A stretch of DNA of 64,000 nucleotides from Rhizobium sp. ASV20 (GTDB taxonomy: Bacteria > Pseudomonadota > Alphaproteobacteria > Rhizobiales > Rhizobiaceae): contig NZ_JAELTU010000019.1 of the NCBI RefSeq assembly GCF_016429015.1, positions 1 to 64,000 of the forward strand. The letters are read 5' to 3'. The notes under the pieces were generated by a model that did not search any database, had not been told where the DNA came from, and saw nothing but the letters and a program-made list of their open reading frames with translations. This document shows positions 18,296 to 27,213 of the stretch, one piece after another. The translations under genes were made by a program, and so were the position numbers. Position 1 is the stretch's first letter, and every line of letters starts with the position of its first letter.

Positions 18296-19080
18296 CGTCG
18301 CCAACGATCCATATCGTCACCGATGAACGCGGCGTTGCCCGCATCACCTTGGCGCGCCCGGATAAGCACAATGCTCTCTCGGCCGAGATGATCGATGCCC
18401 TGACCTCGGCAGTCCGCGATCTTGGCAATGACAAGACGGTCCGTGTCGTCGTACTCACGGGCGAGGGTGCAAGCTTCTGTGCCGGCGGCGATCTCGGTTG
18501 GATGCGGGCACAGTTCGATGCGACGCGCGCCGGCCGCATGGCCGAGGCTCGCCGGCTCGCCATGCTGTTCAAGGCACTGAACGAACTGCCCAAGCCTTTG
18601 ATTGCCCGTGTCCAGGGCAATGCCTTCGGCGGCGGCATCGGCGTGCTCAGCGTCTGCGATCTGGTCATTGCCGCATCGACGGCCCGCTTCGGCCTGACGG
18701 AAGTGCGCCTCGGCATCATTCCCGCCACGATCAGCCCCTATGTGGTCGCCCGTATCGGCGAGGCGAATGCCCGCCCGCTCTTCCTTTCCGGCAAGATCAT
18801 CGACGCATGGCAGGCACATGCCACTGGCCTGCTGTCCCGGGTCGTTGCCGAGGAGGCGCTGGACGAAGCCGTCGAGGCCGAAATTCGCCATTTCCTCTCC
18901 GCATCTCCGCAGGCCGCGGCACGCGCCAAGGCGCTGGCCCGGTCGGTCGGCCGACCGATCACCGATGGTATGATCGATGATGTCGTTGAGCAGCTGGCCG
19001 ATGCGTGGGAAACCGAAGAGGCGAAAGAGGGCATTACGGCCTTCTTCGAAAAGCGGCAGCCGAACTGGCGGCAGGCTTAA
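18292..19080 (+). CDS. methylglutaconyl-CoA hydratase-type enoyl-CoA hydratase
   Basis: Crotonase family enzyme, most likely the hydratase that turns 3-methylglutaconyl-CoA into HMG-CoA (LiuC role); the substrate is inferred from the operon. Features: LARPDKHNALSAEMIDAL at the N-terminus, GAGEGASFCAGGDLGWM-like oxyanion region (TGEGASFCAGGDLGWM), RVQGNAFGGGIGVLSVCD with the second oxyanion glycines, and ARFGLTEVRLGIIPATISPYV with the usual catalytic glutamate. The ATG overlaps the HMG-CoA lyase stop. Its TAA shares bases with the stop codon of the convergent Tat gene, leaving no room for a terminator between the two operons. Confidence 0.9.
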   Translation: MTSPTIHIVTDERGVARITLARPDKHNALSAEMIDALTSAVRDLGNDKTVRVVVLTGEGASFCAGGDLGWMRAQFDATRAGRMAEARRLAMLFKALNELPKPLIARVQGNAFGGGIGVLSVCDLVIAASTARFGLTEVRLGIIPATISPYVVARIGEANARPLFLSGKIIDAWQAHATGLLSRVVAEEALDEAVEAEIRHFLSASPQAAARAKALARSVGRPITDGMIDDVVEQLADAWETEEAKEGITAFFEKRQPNWRQA

Positions 19081-20447
19081 ACCACCCTGTTGTTCGCCAG
19101 GGTCAATTGCGGAAATTGTGAGCTTCCTGTGGAGAGATCGCCGGAGGCTGCCTTGTCCCAGCGAAAGCCCATGATCGCGCCGCTCTCCATCTCCTGGAAA
19201 ATATTGTTAGAGATCACGGCCGAGCCAGCACCTTCGACGACCGACACGACGCAGCCGACGCCGGCATGGCGGATGATATTGCCTGTGGCGCTGACGTTGC
19301 GGAGGTAAGGTCCCCAGCCGAGCCTCAATCCGCAGAGTGGCGCGGTGTCGATGACATTGTCGGAAATGAGCGTATCGGCTTCAGCCGATATGCCAATGCC
19401 GAGCCCGACATCCTGGGTGTAGGGAGCTTTTGCCGAAAGATTGCGAATGACATTGCCGGTTACGCTTGCGAGCCGGCCGCCATTGTCGAAATTGGTGACG
19501 GCAATGCCGTTCGCTGCGCCATCGATCAGGTTGTTGTTGATGACGGCACCTTCGAATTCGAATTCGCAATAGATCGCCGTCTCGCCCGAGCGCAGGCATT
19601 GATTGCCTGAGATCTGCACATTCGACGCCGAATTGGCGCGAATGGCGGAGAAGGCGCAATCGCTGACACGGTTGCCGGAAACCTGCACGCCATCGGCACG
19701 GAAGACATTGATGCCGTTGCCGTTCTGGCCCGTGCCGCCGTTATTGGCGCGGATGCGGGCTATGCGGTTGTCGGTGACGCTGCTGCCGTCTTCGTCCTTG
19801 CCCCAGCGATGGATGAGGATACCGCCATTGCCGCAATCTTCGACGCTGTTGCCATTCACCTGCAATCCGGTGGATTGGACGGAATAGATCCCGGCTTCGG
19901 CAGCGCCGGAAATGCGGCTACGCTCGATCCGGCCGCCGCACCGCTCGAGTTGCAGTGCGTGCTTGCGGCTGCCTGATATCTCGCAATTGTCGATCCGCAC
20001 ATCACCGACGCCTGTGAACTGCAAAAGGCCTCCCGCGTAATCGGCCAGCCAGCGATTGCCGCCATCGAGCACAAGGCCGGAAAGCTCGATGCGTTTGGCC
20101 TTGTCGGCATTCATCAGATAGCCGTCGCCGCCATAGATAAGGCGTGTGGCGCCGGGCACCCCGGTAATGCGCGTGTTGTCCGGTAACGTCAGGTTCGACA
20201 CGGTGTAGTTGCCCGGCGGCAGGAACAGCGGTGTGTTGGTACGAGCAGCATTGTCGATCAACGCCTGCAGTTTGCCGCTTTTGATATCGCTGGTGCCTGG
20301 TGTCGTCTTATAGGCGATGGCATCGATCGATCCACGCAGATCGGCTCCGTTTGTTCTGGCAAGCGGCGCGGCGAAGATGCTCGGCGCAAGCAGGCCGGCG
20401 GTGGCCGAAGCGGCCAGAGAGGTGATGAAGGCGCGGCGATGGATCAT
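19077..20447 (-). CDS. TIGR03808-type Tat-exported parallel beta-helix protein
   Basis: Secreted right-handed beta-helix protein of unknown function, 456 residues. The N-terminus HRRAFITSLAASATAGLL carries a twin-arginine export signal ending near AAPLA. The remainder consists of repeated 20-25 residue coils rich in N and G (for example VQISGNQCLRSGETAIYC, VTGNVIRNLS, VISNNIFQEME), the pattern of pectate-lyase-like and periplasmic copper-binding folds. The family TIGR03808 is described mainly in Rhizobiales. The ATG at 20447 is preceded by GGGAG and begins at the signal; an in-frame start further upstream adds 16 residues. No catalytic residues can be pointed out. Confidence 0.85.
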   Translation of the reverse strand: MIHRRAFITSLAASATAGLLAPSIFAAPLARTNGADLRGSIDAIAYKTTPGTSDIKSGKLQALIDNAARTNTPLFLPPGNYTVSNLTLPDNTRITGVPGATRLIYGGDGYLMNADKAKRIELSGLVLDGGNRWLADYAGGLLQFTGVGDVRIDNCEISGSRKHALQLERCGGRIERSRISGAAEAGIYSVQSTGLQVNGNSVEDCGNGGILIHRWGKDEDGSSVTDNRIARIRANNGGTGQNGNGINVFRADGVQVSGNRVSDCAFSAIRANSASNVQISGNQCLRSGETAIYCEFEFEGAVINNNLIDGAANGIAVTNFDNGGRLASVTGNVIRNLSAKAPYTQDVGLGIGISAEADTLISDNVIDTAPLCGLRLGWGPYLRNVSATGNIIRHAGVGCVVSVVEGAGSAVISNNIFQEMESGAIMGFRWDKAASGDLSTGSSQFPQLTLANNRVV

Positions 20448-20649
20448 TGCAGGCTCCCGAAACGACATCGGCCAAGCAGAAATCGTGCCAGGCAATTCTG
20501 TGCCGTTTTGGCACGTTTGCGCTCGCCGGCCACAGTTTGCACATGTTGGCGTCAGTGGATGCGGGCCAGTCTTGATCTCTCCTTAACCATCCACCATCCG
20601 GGCACGGTTGGTGCTAGGGGCGACTCGTTACCCATGCTAGCTCTGTCGT

Positions 20650-21396
20650 ATGCGGATCGCGACCTTCCAACGTCTGGCTGCTTTCGATGCGGTCGAGCAG
20701 GCCGCCGAGATCCTGACGCGCGATCTGGCCTGGGCCGAAAAGCAGGGAATTGAGCTCGCGCTTTTCCCCGAATGCTACCTGCAGGGGCATAGTTACGACG
20801 AAACCATCGCTCGGCGCCGCGCGCTTTCTCTTGAGGATGCCCGGTTGCACGCTCTCGTCAGCCGCTTCGCTGCAGGCAGGACGACGGCGATCGTCGGCCT
20901 TTTCGAGAGGCGGGGCGAGGCACTCTACAACAGTTCGCTGGTCGCCAAGGGTGGACGGATCGTTGGGGTCTATGCCAAGGCCCATCCGCTCGAAAACGGC
21001 TGCTCGCCCGGAACGGATTTTCCTGTTTGGGAGCGGGGGCATTGGCGCTTCGGCATCAACATCTGTGCTGATCTGAGGTATCCCTATACGGCGCGTCGAC
21101 TGGCTGAGAAGGGGGCCGGTCTCATCTGCAATCCCATCAATCTGATGCTCAGGCCCCACAAGGCGGAGAGGTGGCACAGACCGGGCATATCGAGCCTGCA
21201 AATATGCGCCAGGCATACGGGATGCTGGGTGATGGCATCGGATGTGGTCGGCAGCAACGCCGACGGCTGGGTGAGCTATGGCAGCAGCGCGATCGTCGAT
21301 CCCAATGGTGTCGTTGTAGCGAAAGCAAAACCATACAGCGAGGATGTGCTCGTTTTCGATTTGCCGGAGCGGCAGCCGAAGCGTCGCTGCAATTAA
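20650..21396 (+). CDS. carbon-nitrogen hydrolase (nitrilase superfamily)
   Basis: Probable amidase acting on a small C-N bond. The nitrilase-superfamily triad is intact: E41 (LFPECYLQG), K110 (VYAKAHP) and C139 (NICADLRYP). The 248-residue length matches single-domain members. The exact substrate (for example omega-amide or carbamoyl compounds) is not evident. The gene is followed by the exonuclease-ligase pair after 53 bases on the same strand, so it may be cotranscribed with these repair genes, although a functional link is not obvious. The start at 20650 gives the usual MRIATFQ strand. Confidence 0.86.
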   Translation: MRIATFQRLAAFDAVEQAAEILTRDLAWAEKQGIELALFPECYLQGHSYDETIARRRALSLEDARLHALVSRFAAGRTTAIVGLFERRGEALYNSSLVAKGGRIVGVYAKAHPLENGCSPGTDFPVWERGHWRFGINICADLRYPYTARRLAEKGAGLICNPINLMLRPHKAERWHRPGISSLQICARHTGCWVMASDVVGSNADGWVSYGSSAIVDPNGVVVAKAKPYSEDVLVFDLPERQPKRRCN

Positions 21397-21449
21397 AAAA
21401 CCTGCGTCATCGCTACCTAAACGCGCGAATAGCGCTATCCTCTCGAGTC

Positions 21450-22460
21450 ATGAGACCTGACCAACTGCTTTATCCAGCACCCGAAGGGTTGTTCTGTCCG
21501 ATCGGCGGCTTCTACATCGATCCGGTGCAGCCGGTCGAGCGGGCGCTCGTCACCCATGGCCATTCCGACCATGCCCGCTCCGGCCATGCGCATGTGCTCG
21601 CCACGCGCCAGACGCTCGATATCATGCGCATTCGCTACGGTGATAATTTTGCCGGGTCGGAGCAGGCGGCTGCTTTCGGCGAGGAAATAGCGATCAACGG
21701 AGTGAAGGTGAGCTTCCATCCGGCCGGCCATGTGCTTGGCTCGGCGCAGATCGCCGTGGAAAAGGATGGGTTGCGTATCGTCGTTTCGGGCGACTACAAG
21801 CGCCGGCCGGACCCGACTTGTGCGGCCTATGTACCGGTTCCCTGCGATGTCTTCATCACCGAAGCAACCTTCGGCTTGCCGGTCTTCCACCATCCCGATC
21901 CGATGGCCGAGACGCGCAAGCTGCTGGCCTCGCTTCGCCAGTTTCCGGAAAGAACACATCTGGTCGGTGCCTATGCGCTCGGCAAGGCGCAACGCGTCAT
22001 TCGCCTGTTGCGGGACGCAGGTTATGACAAGCCGATCTACATTCATGGCGCGCTGGAAACCCTGTGCGACTATTATGTCAGTCAGGGCATTGCGCTTGGC
22101 GAACTCCAACCGGCCACCATCGAAAGCCGCGATCAGTCGATCTTCCACGGCGCCATCGTTGTCGGCCCGCCCTCCGCGTTTCAGGATCGCTGGGCAAGAC
22201 GCTTTCACGATCCGCTGCCGGCCTTTGCCTCCGGTTGGATGATGGTGCGCCAACGTGCCAAGCAGCTCGGTGTCGAGTTGCCCCTAGTCATATCGGATCA
22301 CTGCGACTGGCCGGAGCTGACCGAGACGATCTCCGATCTGAAGCCGAGCGAGGTCTGGGTCACCCACGGACGCGAAGAGGCCTTGGTGCGCTGGTGCGAG
22401 CTGCAAGGCATCACCGCCAAGCCGCTGCATCTCATCGGCTATGAAGACGAGGGCGATTGA
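21450..22460 (+). CDS. ligase-associated DNA exonuclease, metallo-beta-lactamase fold
   Basis: A 336-residue nuclease of the beta-CASP/MBL family that is typically encoded beside a bacterial ATP-dependent DNA ligase. The metal site is visible: ALVTHGHSDHARSGHAH (HxHxDH), HPAGHVLGSAQI, VSGDYKRRPDPTC and a late SDHCDWPEL histidine. The beta-CASP part includes THLVGAYALGKAQRVIRLL. The ATG at 21450 is chosen since it starts the family's usual sequence (RPDQLLYPAPEGLFCP). Its TGA overlaps the ligase ATG by one base. It likely trims DNA ends before ligation. Confidence 0.9.
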   Translation: MRPDQLLYPAPEGLFCPIGGFYIDPVQPVERALVTHGHSDHARSGHAHVLATRQTLDIMRIRYGDNFAGSEQAAAFGEEIAINGVKVSFHPAGHVLGSAQIAVEKDGLRIVVSGDYKRRPDPTCAAYVPVPCDVFITEATFGLPVFHHPDPMAETRKLLASLRQFPERTHLVGAYALGKAQRVIRLLRDAGYDKPIYIHGALETLCDYYVSQGIALGELQPATIESRDQSIFHGAIVVGPPSAFQDRWARRFHDPLPAFASGWMMVRQRAKQLGVELPLVISDHCDWPELTETISDLKPSEVWVTHGREEALVRWCELQGITAKPLHLIGYEDEGD

Positions 22461-24097
22461 TGAAAGCCTTTGCCGACCTTCTCGACCGCCTGGTGCTGAC
22501 GCCGAGCCGCAACGGCAAGCTGAAGCTGCTGACCGACTATTTCCGCGATACGCCGGATCCCGACCGTGGCTATGGTCTGGCTGCCATTGCAGGTACGCTT
22601 GAGGTGCGCAACGTCAAGCCGGCCATGCTGCGCGAACTCGTGCTCGAGCGCATGGACGAGGTGCTGTTCCGCTATTCCTACGATTATGTCGGCGATCTCG
22701 CCGAAACGATCTCGCTTGTTTGGGACAAGGAGAGCGACATCGAGCGTCTTCCTGGCGAACAGCCGAAGCTCGGCGAGGTCGTGCGCCGCATGAACGCGCT
22801 CGGGCGAACCGAAGTGCGCAGCTTCGTCCGCGATCTGCTCGACCAGCTCGATACGTCGGGCCGTTTCGCCTTCCTGAAGCTTGCGACGGGCGCGATGCGC
22901 ATCGGTGTTTCGGCGCGGCTTGCCAAGCAAGCTCTCGCGGAGCTGAGCGGCAAGGATGTGACCGAAATCGAAACGCTGTGGCATGGCCTGCAGCCGCCCT
23001 ATGAGAGCCTCTTCCACTGGCTTGAAGGGAAGGGCGAGCGGCCTATACTCGCGACGCCGGCGATCTTCCATTCCGTCATGCTCGCCAACCCAGTCGAGTC
23101 AGGTGATCTCGACGGGCTCGACCCGAAAGATTTCGCCGCCGAATGGAAATGGGACGGCATTCGCGTCCAGCTTTCGCGCTCCGGGGCGACAAGCAAGCTC
23201 TATTCCCGCTCGGGTGACGATATTTCCGCCGCCTTCCCGGACATTGTCGATGCGATGAGCTTCGAAGGCGTCATGGATGGCGAGCTGCTCGTCGGCGGCA
23301 CCGTGCGTTCCAACAGCCCGACACGCACATTTTCCGACCTGCAGCAGCGCCTCAACCGCAAGACCGTTACCGCCAAGATGCTGAGCGAGTTTCCGGCCTT
23401 CATTCGCGCTTACGATCTTCTCTTCGATGGGGCTGAAGATGTCCGCGCCAACGGCTTCCTCGATCGGCGCGAGCGGCTGATGGAGATTGTCGAGGCCGCA
23501 CCGCACGACCGGTTCGACCTTTCGCCGCTGGTCGACTTTTCCTCATGGGAGGAGCTGGACCGACTGCGCTCTTCGCCACCCGATCCGGTGATCGAAGGCG
23601 TGATGATCAAGCGCAGGGATAGCGCCTATCTTGCCGGTCGGGCCAAAGGGCCTTGGTTCAAGTGGAAGCGCGACCCCTATAACGTCGATGCGGTGCTGAT
23701 GTATGCCCAGCGCGGCCACGGCAAACGCTCCAGCTACTATTCCGATTTCACCTTCGGCGTTTGGGCGACGACGCCGGAGGGCGAGCAGCTCGTGCCCGTC
23801 GGCAAGGCCTATTTCGGTTTCACCGATGCCGAGCTGGAGGTGCTCGACAAGTTCGTGCGCAACAATACGGTCGATCGCTTCGGCCCGGTGCGTGCCGTGC
23901 GTGCCGACCGCGATTTCGGCTTCGTCCTCGAAGTCGCCTTCGAAGGCATCAACCGTTCCACGCGTCACAAATCGGGTGTCGCCATGCGCTTTCCACGCAT
24001 CGCCCGGCTGCGGGCGGACAAACCGCCGTATGAGGCCGACAGGCTGGAAACTTTGATCGCGATGATTGACGCGAAGGCTCCCGTTGTCGATGAATAG
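22460..24097 (+). CDS. ATP-dependent DNA ligase, cisplatin-response/LigB-like type
   Basis: Seals DNA nicks with ATP. An N-terminal alpha-helical DNA-binding domain (about 1-200) is followed by the nucleotidyltransferase with motif I EWKWDGIR, K230 being the AMP-accepting lysine, the motif SRSGDDISAAFPD, a glutamate-containing DGELLVGG, and VEGVMIKRRDS-like EGVMIKR. The C-terminal OB fold ends about residue 530 with RFPRIARLRADKPP. These ligases work in a repair set with the exonuclease encoded just before it; in many bacteria a large Lhr-type helicase and a phosphoesterase complete the set, but neither follows here. TGATG coupling with the exonuclease shows joint translation. Confidence 0.92.
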   Translation: MKAFADLLDRLVLTPSRNGKLKLLTDYFRDTPDPDRGYGLAAIAGTLEVRNVKPAMLRELVLERMDEVLFRYSYDYVGDLAETISLVWDKESDIERLPGEQPKLGEVVRRMNALGRTEVRSFVRDLLDQLDTSGRFAFLKLATGAMRIGVSARLAKQALAELSGKDVTEIETLWHGLQPPYESLFHWLEGKGERPILATPAIFHSVMLANPVESGDLDGLDPKDFAAEWKWDGIRVQLSRSGATSKLYSRSGDDISAAFPDIVDAMSFEGVMDGELLVGGTVRSNSPTRTFSDLQQRLNRKTVTAKMLSEFPAFIRAYDLLFDGAEDVRANGFLDRRERLMEIVEAAPHDRFDLSPLVDFSSWEELDRLRSSPPDPVIEGVMIKRRDSAYLAGRAKGPWFKWKRDPYNVDAVLMYAQRGHGKRSSYYSDFTFGVWATTPEGEQLVPVGKAYFGFTDAELEVLDKFVRNNTVDRFGPVRAVRADRDFGFVLEVAFEGINRSTRHKSGVAMRFPRIARLRADKPPYEADRLETLIAMIDAKAPVVDE

Positions 24098-24186
24098 AGT
24101 AGGGCGAATCCTCACTACAATGTGAGTTGGCCTTGCCTTGCGACCCGTGCAGATTCGAACTGCGCCGGGATATTTGGACACAGCCT

Positions 24187-25167
24187 ATGACCACGTCTGA
24201 CGACAACACATTCCGTCCCAATCGCCGCGGCGTTCTTGCTGGCCTTGCCGCTGCGCTTTTTGCGCCGAACATCGCAAGAGCCGCCGACGACAGCACGACC
24301 GGCGGCAAGCCTGCCGATAGCAAGAATACTGTTGCCGAGGAGAAGGCCGAGGATGCGCCGCCGCTCCTGTCCGGTAACTATAGCCGGGAACGCCGGCTGT
24401 TTCGGACGGACCTGCTGAGCAAAGGACCTGCACCGGATATCTATGAGCCGCTGGTGACGCCGCCGACCGCCGATCAGCTTTTCTATCGCAGCGGTATTGG
24501 TGGCGAACTGGAACTCGTTTCCTGGGTGTCGAAGTATACGCGCGAACGCACGCCGAAACCGGCTGTTTTGTTCCTTCACGGCGGCAACGCGATAGGCCAG
24601 GGGCACTGGCAGCTGATGAAGCCCTATGTCGAGGCTGGCTATGTCGTCATGATCCCCTCCATGCGCGGTGAAAACGGCCAAAGGGGCAATTTCTCCGGCT
24701 TTTACGATGAGGTTGCAGACGTGCTGGCGGCATCCAACCGGCTGCGGCATCTGCCCGGGGTCGATCCGCGCCGCCTGTTCCTGGCAGGCCACAGTATCGG
24801 CGGCACGCTCGCTATGCTGACCGCGATGTCGACCAAGCGCTTCCGCGCGGCCGCGCCGATATCGGGCAATCCGGATGCCTATGCCTTCTTCAGCCGCTAC
24901 CCGCAGGATATTCGTTTCAACACCAAGAACCCACGCGAATTCCAGATGCGTTCGCCGCTCTGCTACGCACACAGCTTCAGATGCCCGATGAAATTGTTTC
25001 ATGGCACTGAAGAAGCCCATTTCGACTCGCGGCTGGCCCTGCTTGCCAAGCGGGCGATTGCCGGTGGCGTGAAAATGGATATGGAGACGGTTCCGGGTAG
25101 CCACAATTCAGCGCTGCCGGGCGAGATCGAGCGGAGCATCCGGTTTTTCGAAAGTGTGGCCGCCTAG
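24187..25167 (+). CDS. Tat-exported alpha/beta hydrolase (prolyl-oligopeptidase-like)
   Basis: Periplasmic or secreted serine hydrolase, 326 residues. A twin-arginine signal, PNRRGVLAGLAAALFAPN, is followed by a cleavage region at ARAADD and a low-complexity K/D/E stretch. The alpha/beta hydrolase core has the nucleophile elbow LAGHSIGGTLAM, an oxyanion segment VLFLHGGNA, an acid likely in FHGTEEAHFDSR and the histidine in VPGSHNSAL. The substrate could be an ester or a peptide. The ATG at 24187 begins the signal; a frame upstream adds 20 residues without signal features. The preceding ligase gene ends 89 bases upstream. Confidence 0.8.
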   Translation: MTTSDDNTFRPNRRGVLAGLAAALFAPNIARAADDSTTGGKPADSKNTVAEEKAEDAPPLLSGNYSRERRLFRTDLLSKGPAPDIYEPLVTPPTADQLFYRSGIGGELELVSWVSKYTRERTPKPAVLFLHGGNAIGQGHWQLMKPYVEAGYVVMIPSMRGENGQRGNFSGFYDEVADVLAASNRLRHLPGVDPRRLFLAGHSIGGTLAMLTAMSTKRFRAAAPISGNPDAYAFFSRYPQDIRFNTKNPREFQMRSPLCYAHSFRCPMKLFHGTEEAHFDSRLALLAKRAIAGGVKMDMETVPGSHNSALPGEIERSIRFFESVAA

Positions 25168-25392
25168 CCTGGCTGATTGCACGATGGCCTGCCGATTGCA
25201 TCGGCATCGTAAAGCAATGCGGCAGTGACATCGTGTCCGAATTCGGGGAGGCCTGTATTCACGGCGCCTCTCCATCTTGCGACGGCTTCATTGCCCATGA
25301 CGAAAGCAGGTGTTTGGCCCATCCGCGCAATGTCTTTGCCGCCGACGCCAGCCTCGCTCCAGCCGCGCCGTTCATCATGTCGCCGATCCGAT

Positions 25393-26220
25393 ATGTCTTT
25401 CAACTGGTTTCCGATGATGGCCGATCTGCTGCCCGTTTCCCGCCGACTGCTTGCTGCCGCCGCTTTGACGATTTTGTCCGCCTGCAGCATCATTCCCGAT
25501 ACCGGCGCGACCGATCCGGATCGGTTCGTGCAGGAGACATCGCCGATCTTCTATCGTCCGGAGGGCATCGATCCGCAGAGGGTGCATCGCCTGCCGGTGC
25601 AGCCGGTGCCGCAGTCGCGCGATCTCTTCCGTACGCAGTTCCATCAGACCTATGGTTTGCCGACGTCCAATCCCGTGCATCAGGCCATGTATGCGCAGCA
25701 GAGCGAGGACGATTTCACGCTGCCGGCAATCCCCTACAAGCGCATCGACCCGCGCTTTCTGCGCCAGGAAGTCGACTACAAGACCAACGAGCGTCCGGGT
25801 ACGATCGTCGTCGATACAAGGGATCATTTCCTCTATTTCGTCGAGCCGGGCGGCAAGGCCATGCGGTATGGTGTGGGCTTGGGTGCGGCCGGCTATGCCT
25901 GGCATGGCAGGGGCATGATCCAGTGGAAGCAGAAATGGCCGCGCTGGACGCCGCCGGCAGAAATGGTCGCTCGCGAACCGCAGATGAAGCCGCTCTCGGC
26001 TGAACGCGGCGGCATGAATCCCGGGCCGACGAACCCGCTCGGTGCGCGCGCTCTCTACATCTTTCAGAATGGCAAGGATACGCTTTACCGCGTCCATGGC
26101 ACTCCGGATTGGCAGTCGATCGGCAGGGCAGCTTCGTCCGGATGTGTGCGCATGCTCAACCAGGACGTGATAGATCTCTACAACCGAGTGCCTGCTAAGA
26201 CGGAAATCGTCGTTTTGTAG
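25393..26220 (+). CDS. L,D-transpeptidase (YkuD/ErfK), lipoprotein signal
   Basis: Cell-envelope enzyme that makes 3-3 peptidoglycan cross-links or attaches proteins to peptidoglycan. The N-terminus contains a lipoprotein signal with lipobox LSAC (LTILSACS). The YkuD domain covers about residues 120-275, with VDTRDHFLYFVEPGGKAMRYGVGLG at its start and the catalytic HGTPDW...SSGCVRMLNQDV (conserved H, S, C, R). It is one of two adjacent paralogues. The start is uncertain: ATG at 25393 or 25414; neither has a clear ribosome site. Open frame upstream to 25225 does not read as protein-coding. Confidence 0.86.
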   Translation: MSFNWFPMMADLLPVSRRLLAAAALTILSACSIIPDTGATDPDRFVQETSPIFYRPEGIDPQRVHRLPVQPVPQSRDLFRTQFHQTYGLPTSNPVHQAMYAQQSEDDFTLPAIPYKRIDPRFLRQEVDYKTNERPGTIVVDTRDHFLYFVEPGGKAMRYGVGLGAAGYAWHGRGMIQWKQKWPRWTPPAEMVAREPQMKPLSAERGGMNPGPTNPLGARALYIFQNGKDTLYRVHGTPDWQSIGRAASSGCVRMLNQDVIDLYNRVPAKTEIVVL

Positions 26221-26382
26221 TGGCATTTTACCACAAATTTTCGTGATGTTGCATAAGTGCGATAGCGGGGTGTGGCTGCGCTCTTTAGTTTTACCTCTGT
26301 CTCTGCAAACCTCTCGGGAAGCCGAATCAGCTTATGTATTGCGGGTTCTCGCTTCCTCATCAACAGGAACTATGCTGTCGAC

Positions 26383-27114
26383 ATGAGCCTTCCCTCTTCG
26401 CTATCCCGACGTAATTTCCTCACCCTCGTAGGCATCGGCGCCGCTTCCACGCTCGCCAGCTGTGCCTCCACCGTCAACAGCGGGCCCATCGTCAGCCCCG
26501 TGCAATATACCGGGTCGCCTCGGCCGTTCCGTAGCTGGTTTTCCAGTTATGACGGCGAGCAGCCAGATCCCGCCGTGATCTACGCGGCGCTGGATGACGG
26601 CGGCTTCCATATTCCGGCCGTTCCTTACCAGCAGATCGATCAACGCTTTTACCGGCAGCGCGTGGTCGACCCGACCGGCGAGGCGCCGGGCACGGTGGTC
26701 GTCAACACCACGCAGCGCATGCTCTACGTCACCGAGCAGGGTGGCACAGCCATGCGTTACGGCATCGGCGTCGGCCGCGAGGGCTTCGCCTGGCAGGGCC
26801 GTGGCATCATTCAGTGGCGCAAGAAGTGGCCGCGTTGGAACCCGCCGGATGAGATGGTTGCCCGCCAGCCGGAACTCGTCAAGTTCTCCATCGCCAACGG
26901 CGGTATGGATCCGGGACTGAAGAACCCGCTCGGCGCACGCGCGCTCTACATCTTCGAAGACAAGCAGGATTCGCTCTATCGCCTGCATGGCAATCCGGAC
27001 TGGCGTTCTATCGGCAAGGCTGTTTCGTCCGGCTGCGTTCGCCTGCTCAATCAGGATGTCATCGATCTCTACGATCGCGTGCCTGAGCGCGCGCCGATCC
27101 TCGTAACGGCGTAG
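26383..27114 (+). CDS. L,D-transpeptidase (YkuD/ErfK), second tandem copy
   Basis: Paralogue of the preceding gene with the same order of motifs in 243 residues: twin-arginine-like SRRNFLTLVGIGAAST followed by LASCAS, which could be a lipobox or a Tat signal, then the YkuD domain with VVNTTQRMLYVTEQGG and the active-site loop HGNPDWRSIG...SSGCVRLLNQDV. The central YAW/FAW-HGRG segment, IQWRKKWPRWNPPDEMV, is nearly the same as in the first copy. The ATG at 26383 begins the signal peptide. Gap to the first copy is 162 bases, so it may have its own promoter. Confidence 0.87.
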   Translation: MSLPSSLSRRNFLTLVGIGAASTLASCASTVNSGPIVSPVQYTGSPRPFRSWFSSYDGEQPDPAVIYAALDDGGFHIPAVPYQQIDQRFYRQRVVDPTGEAPGTVVVNTTQRMLYVTEQGGTAMRYGIGVGREGFAWQGRGIIQWRKKWPRWNPPDEMVARQPELVKFSIANGGMDPGLKNPLGARALYIFEDKQDSLYRLHGNPDWRSIGKAVSSGCVRLLNQDVIDLYDRVPERAPILVTA

Positions 27115-27213
27115 GATCACACGACCGAAAACTGACGGAGCGCCCTTATGTGGCGCCCGTCGCTATTGAGCGTCCCTGCCGATATCCATCGGATTGTTGA
27201 CGGGCCGTCATAT

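Noticed and set aside
27115-27213. Stem GACGGAGCGCC / GGCGCCCGTC after the second L,D-transpeptidase
   Set aside because: It contains a bulge and is not followed by T residues; too weak to call a terminator.
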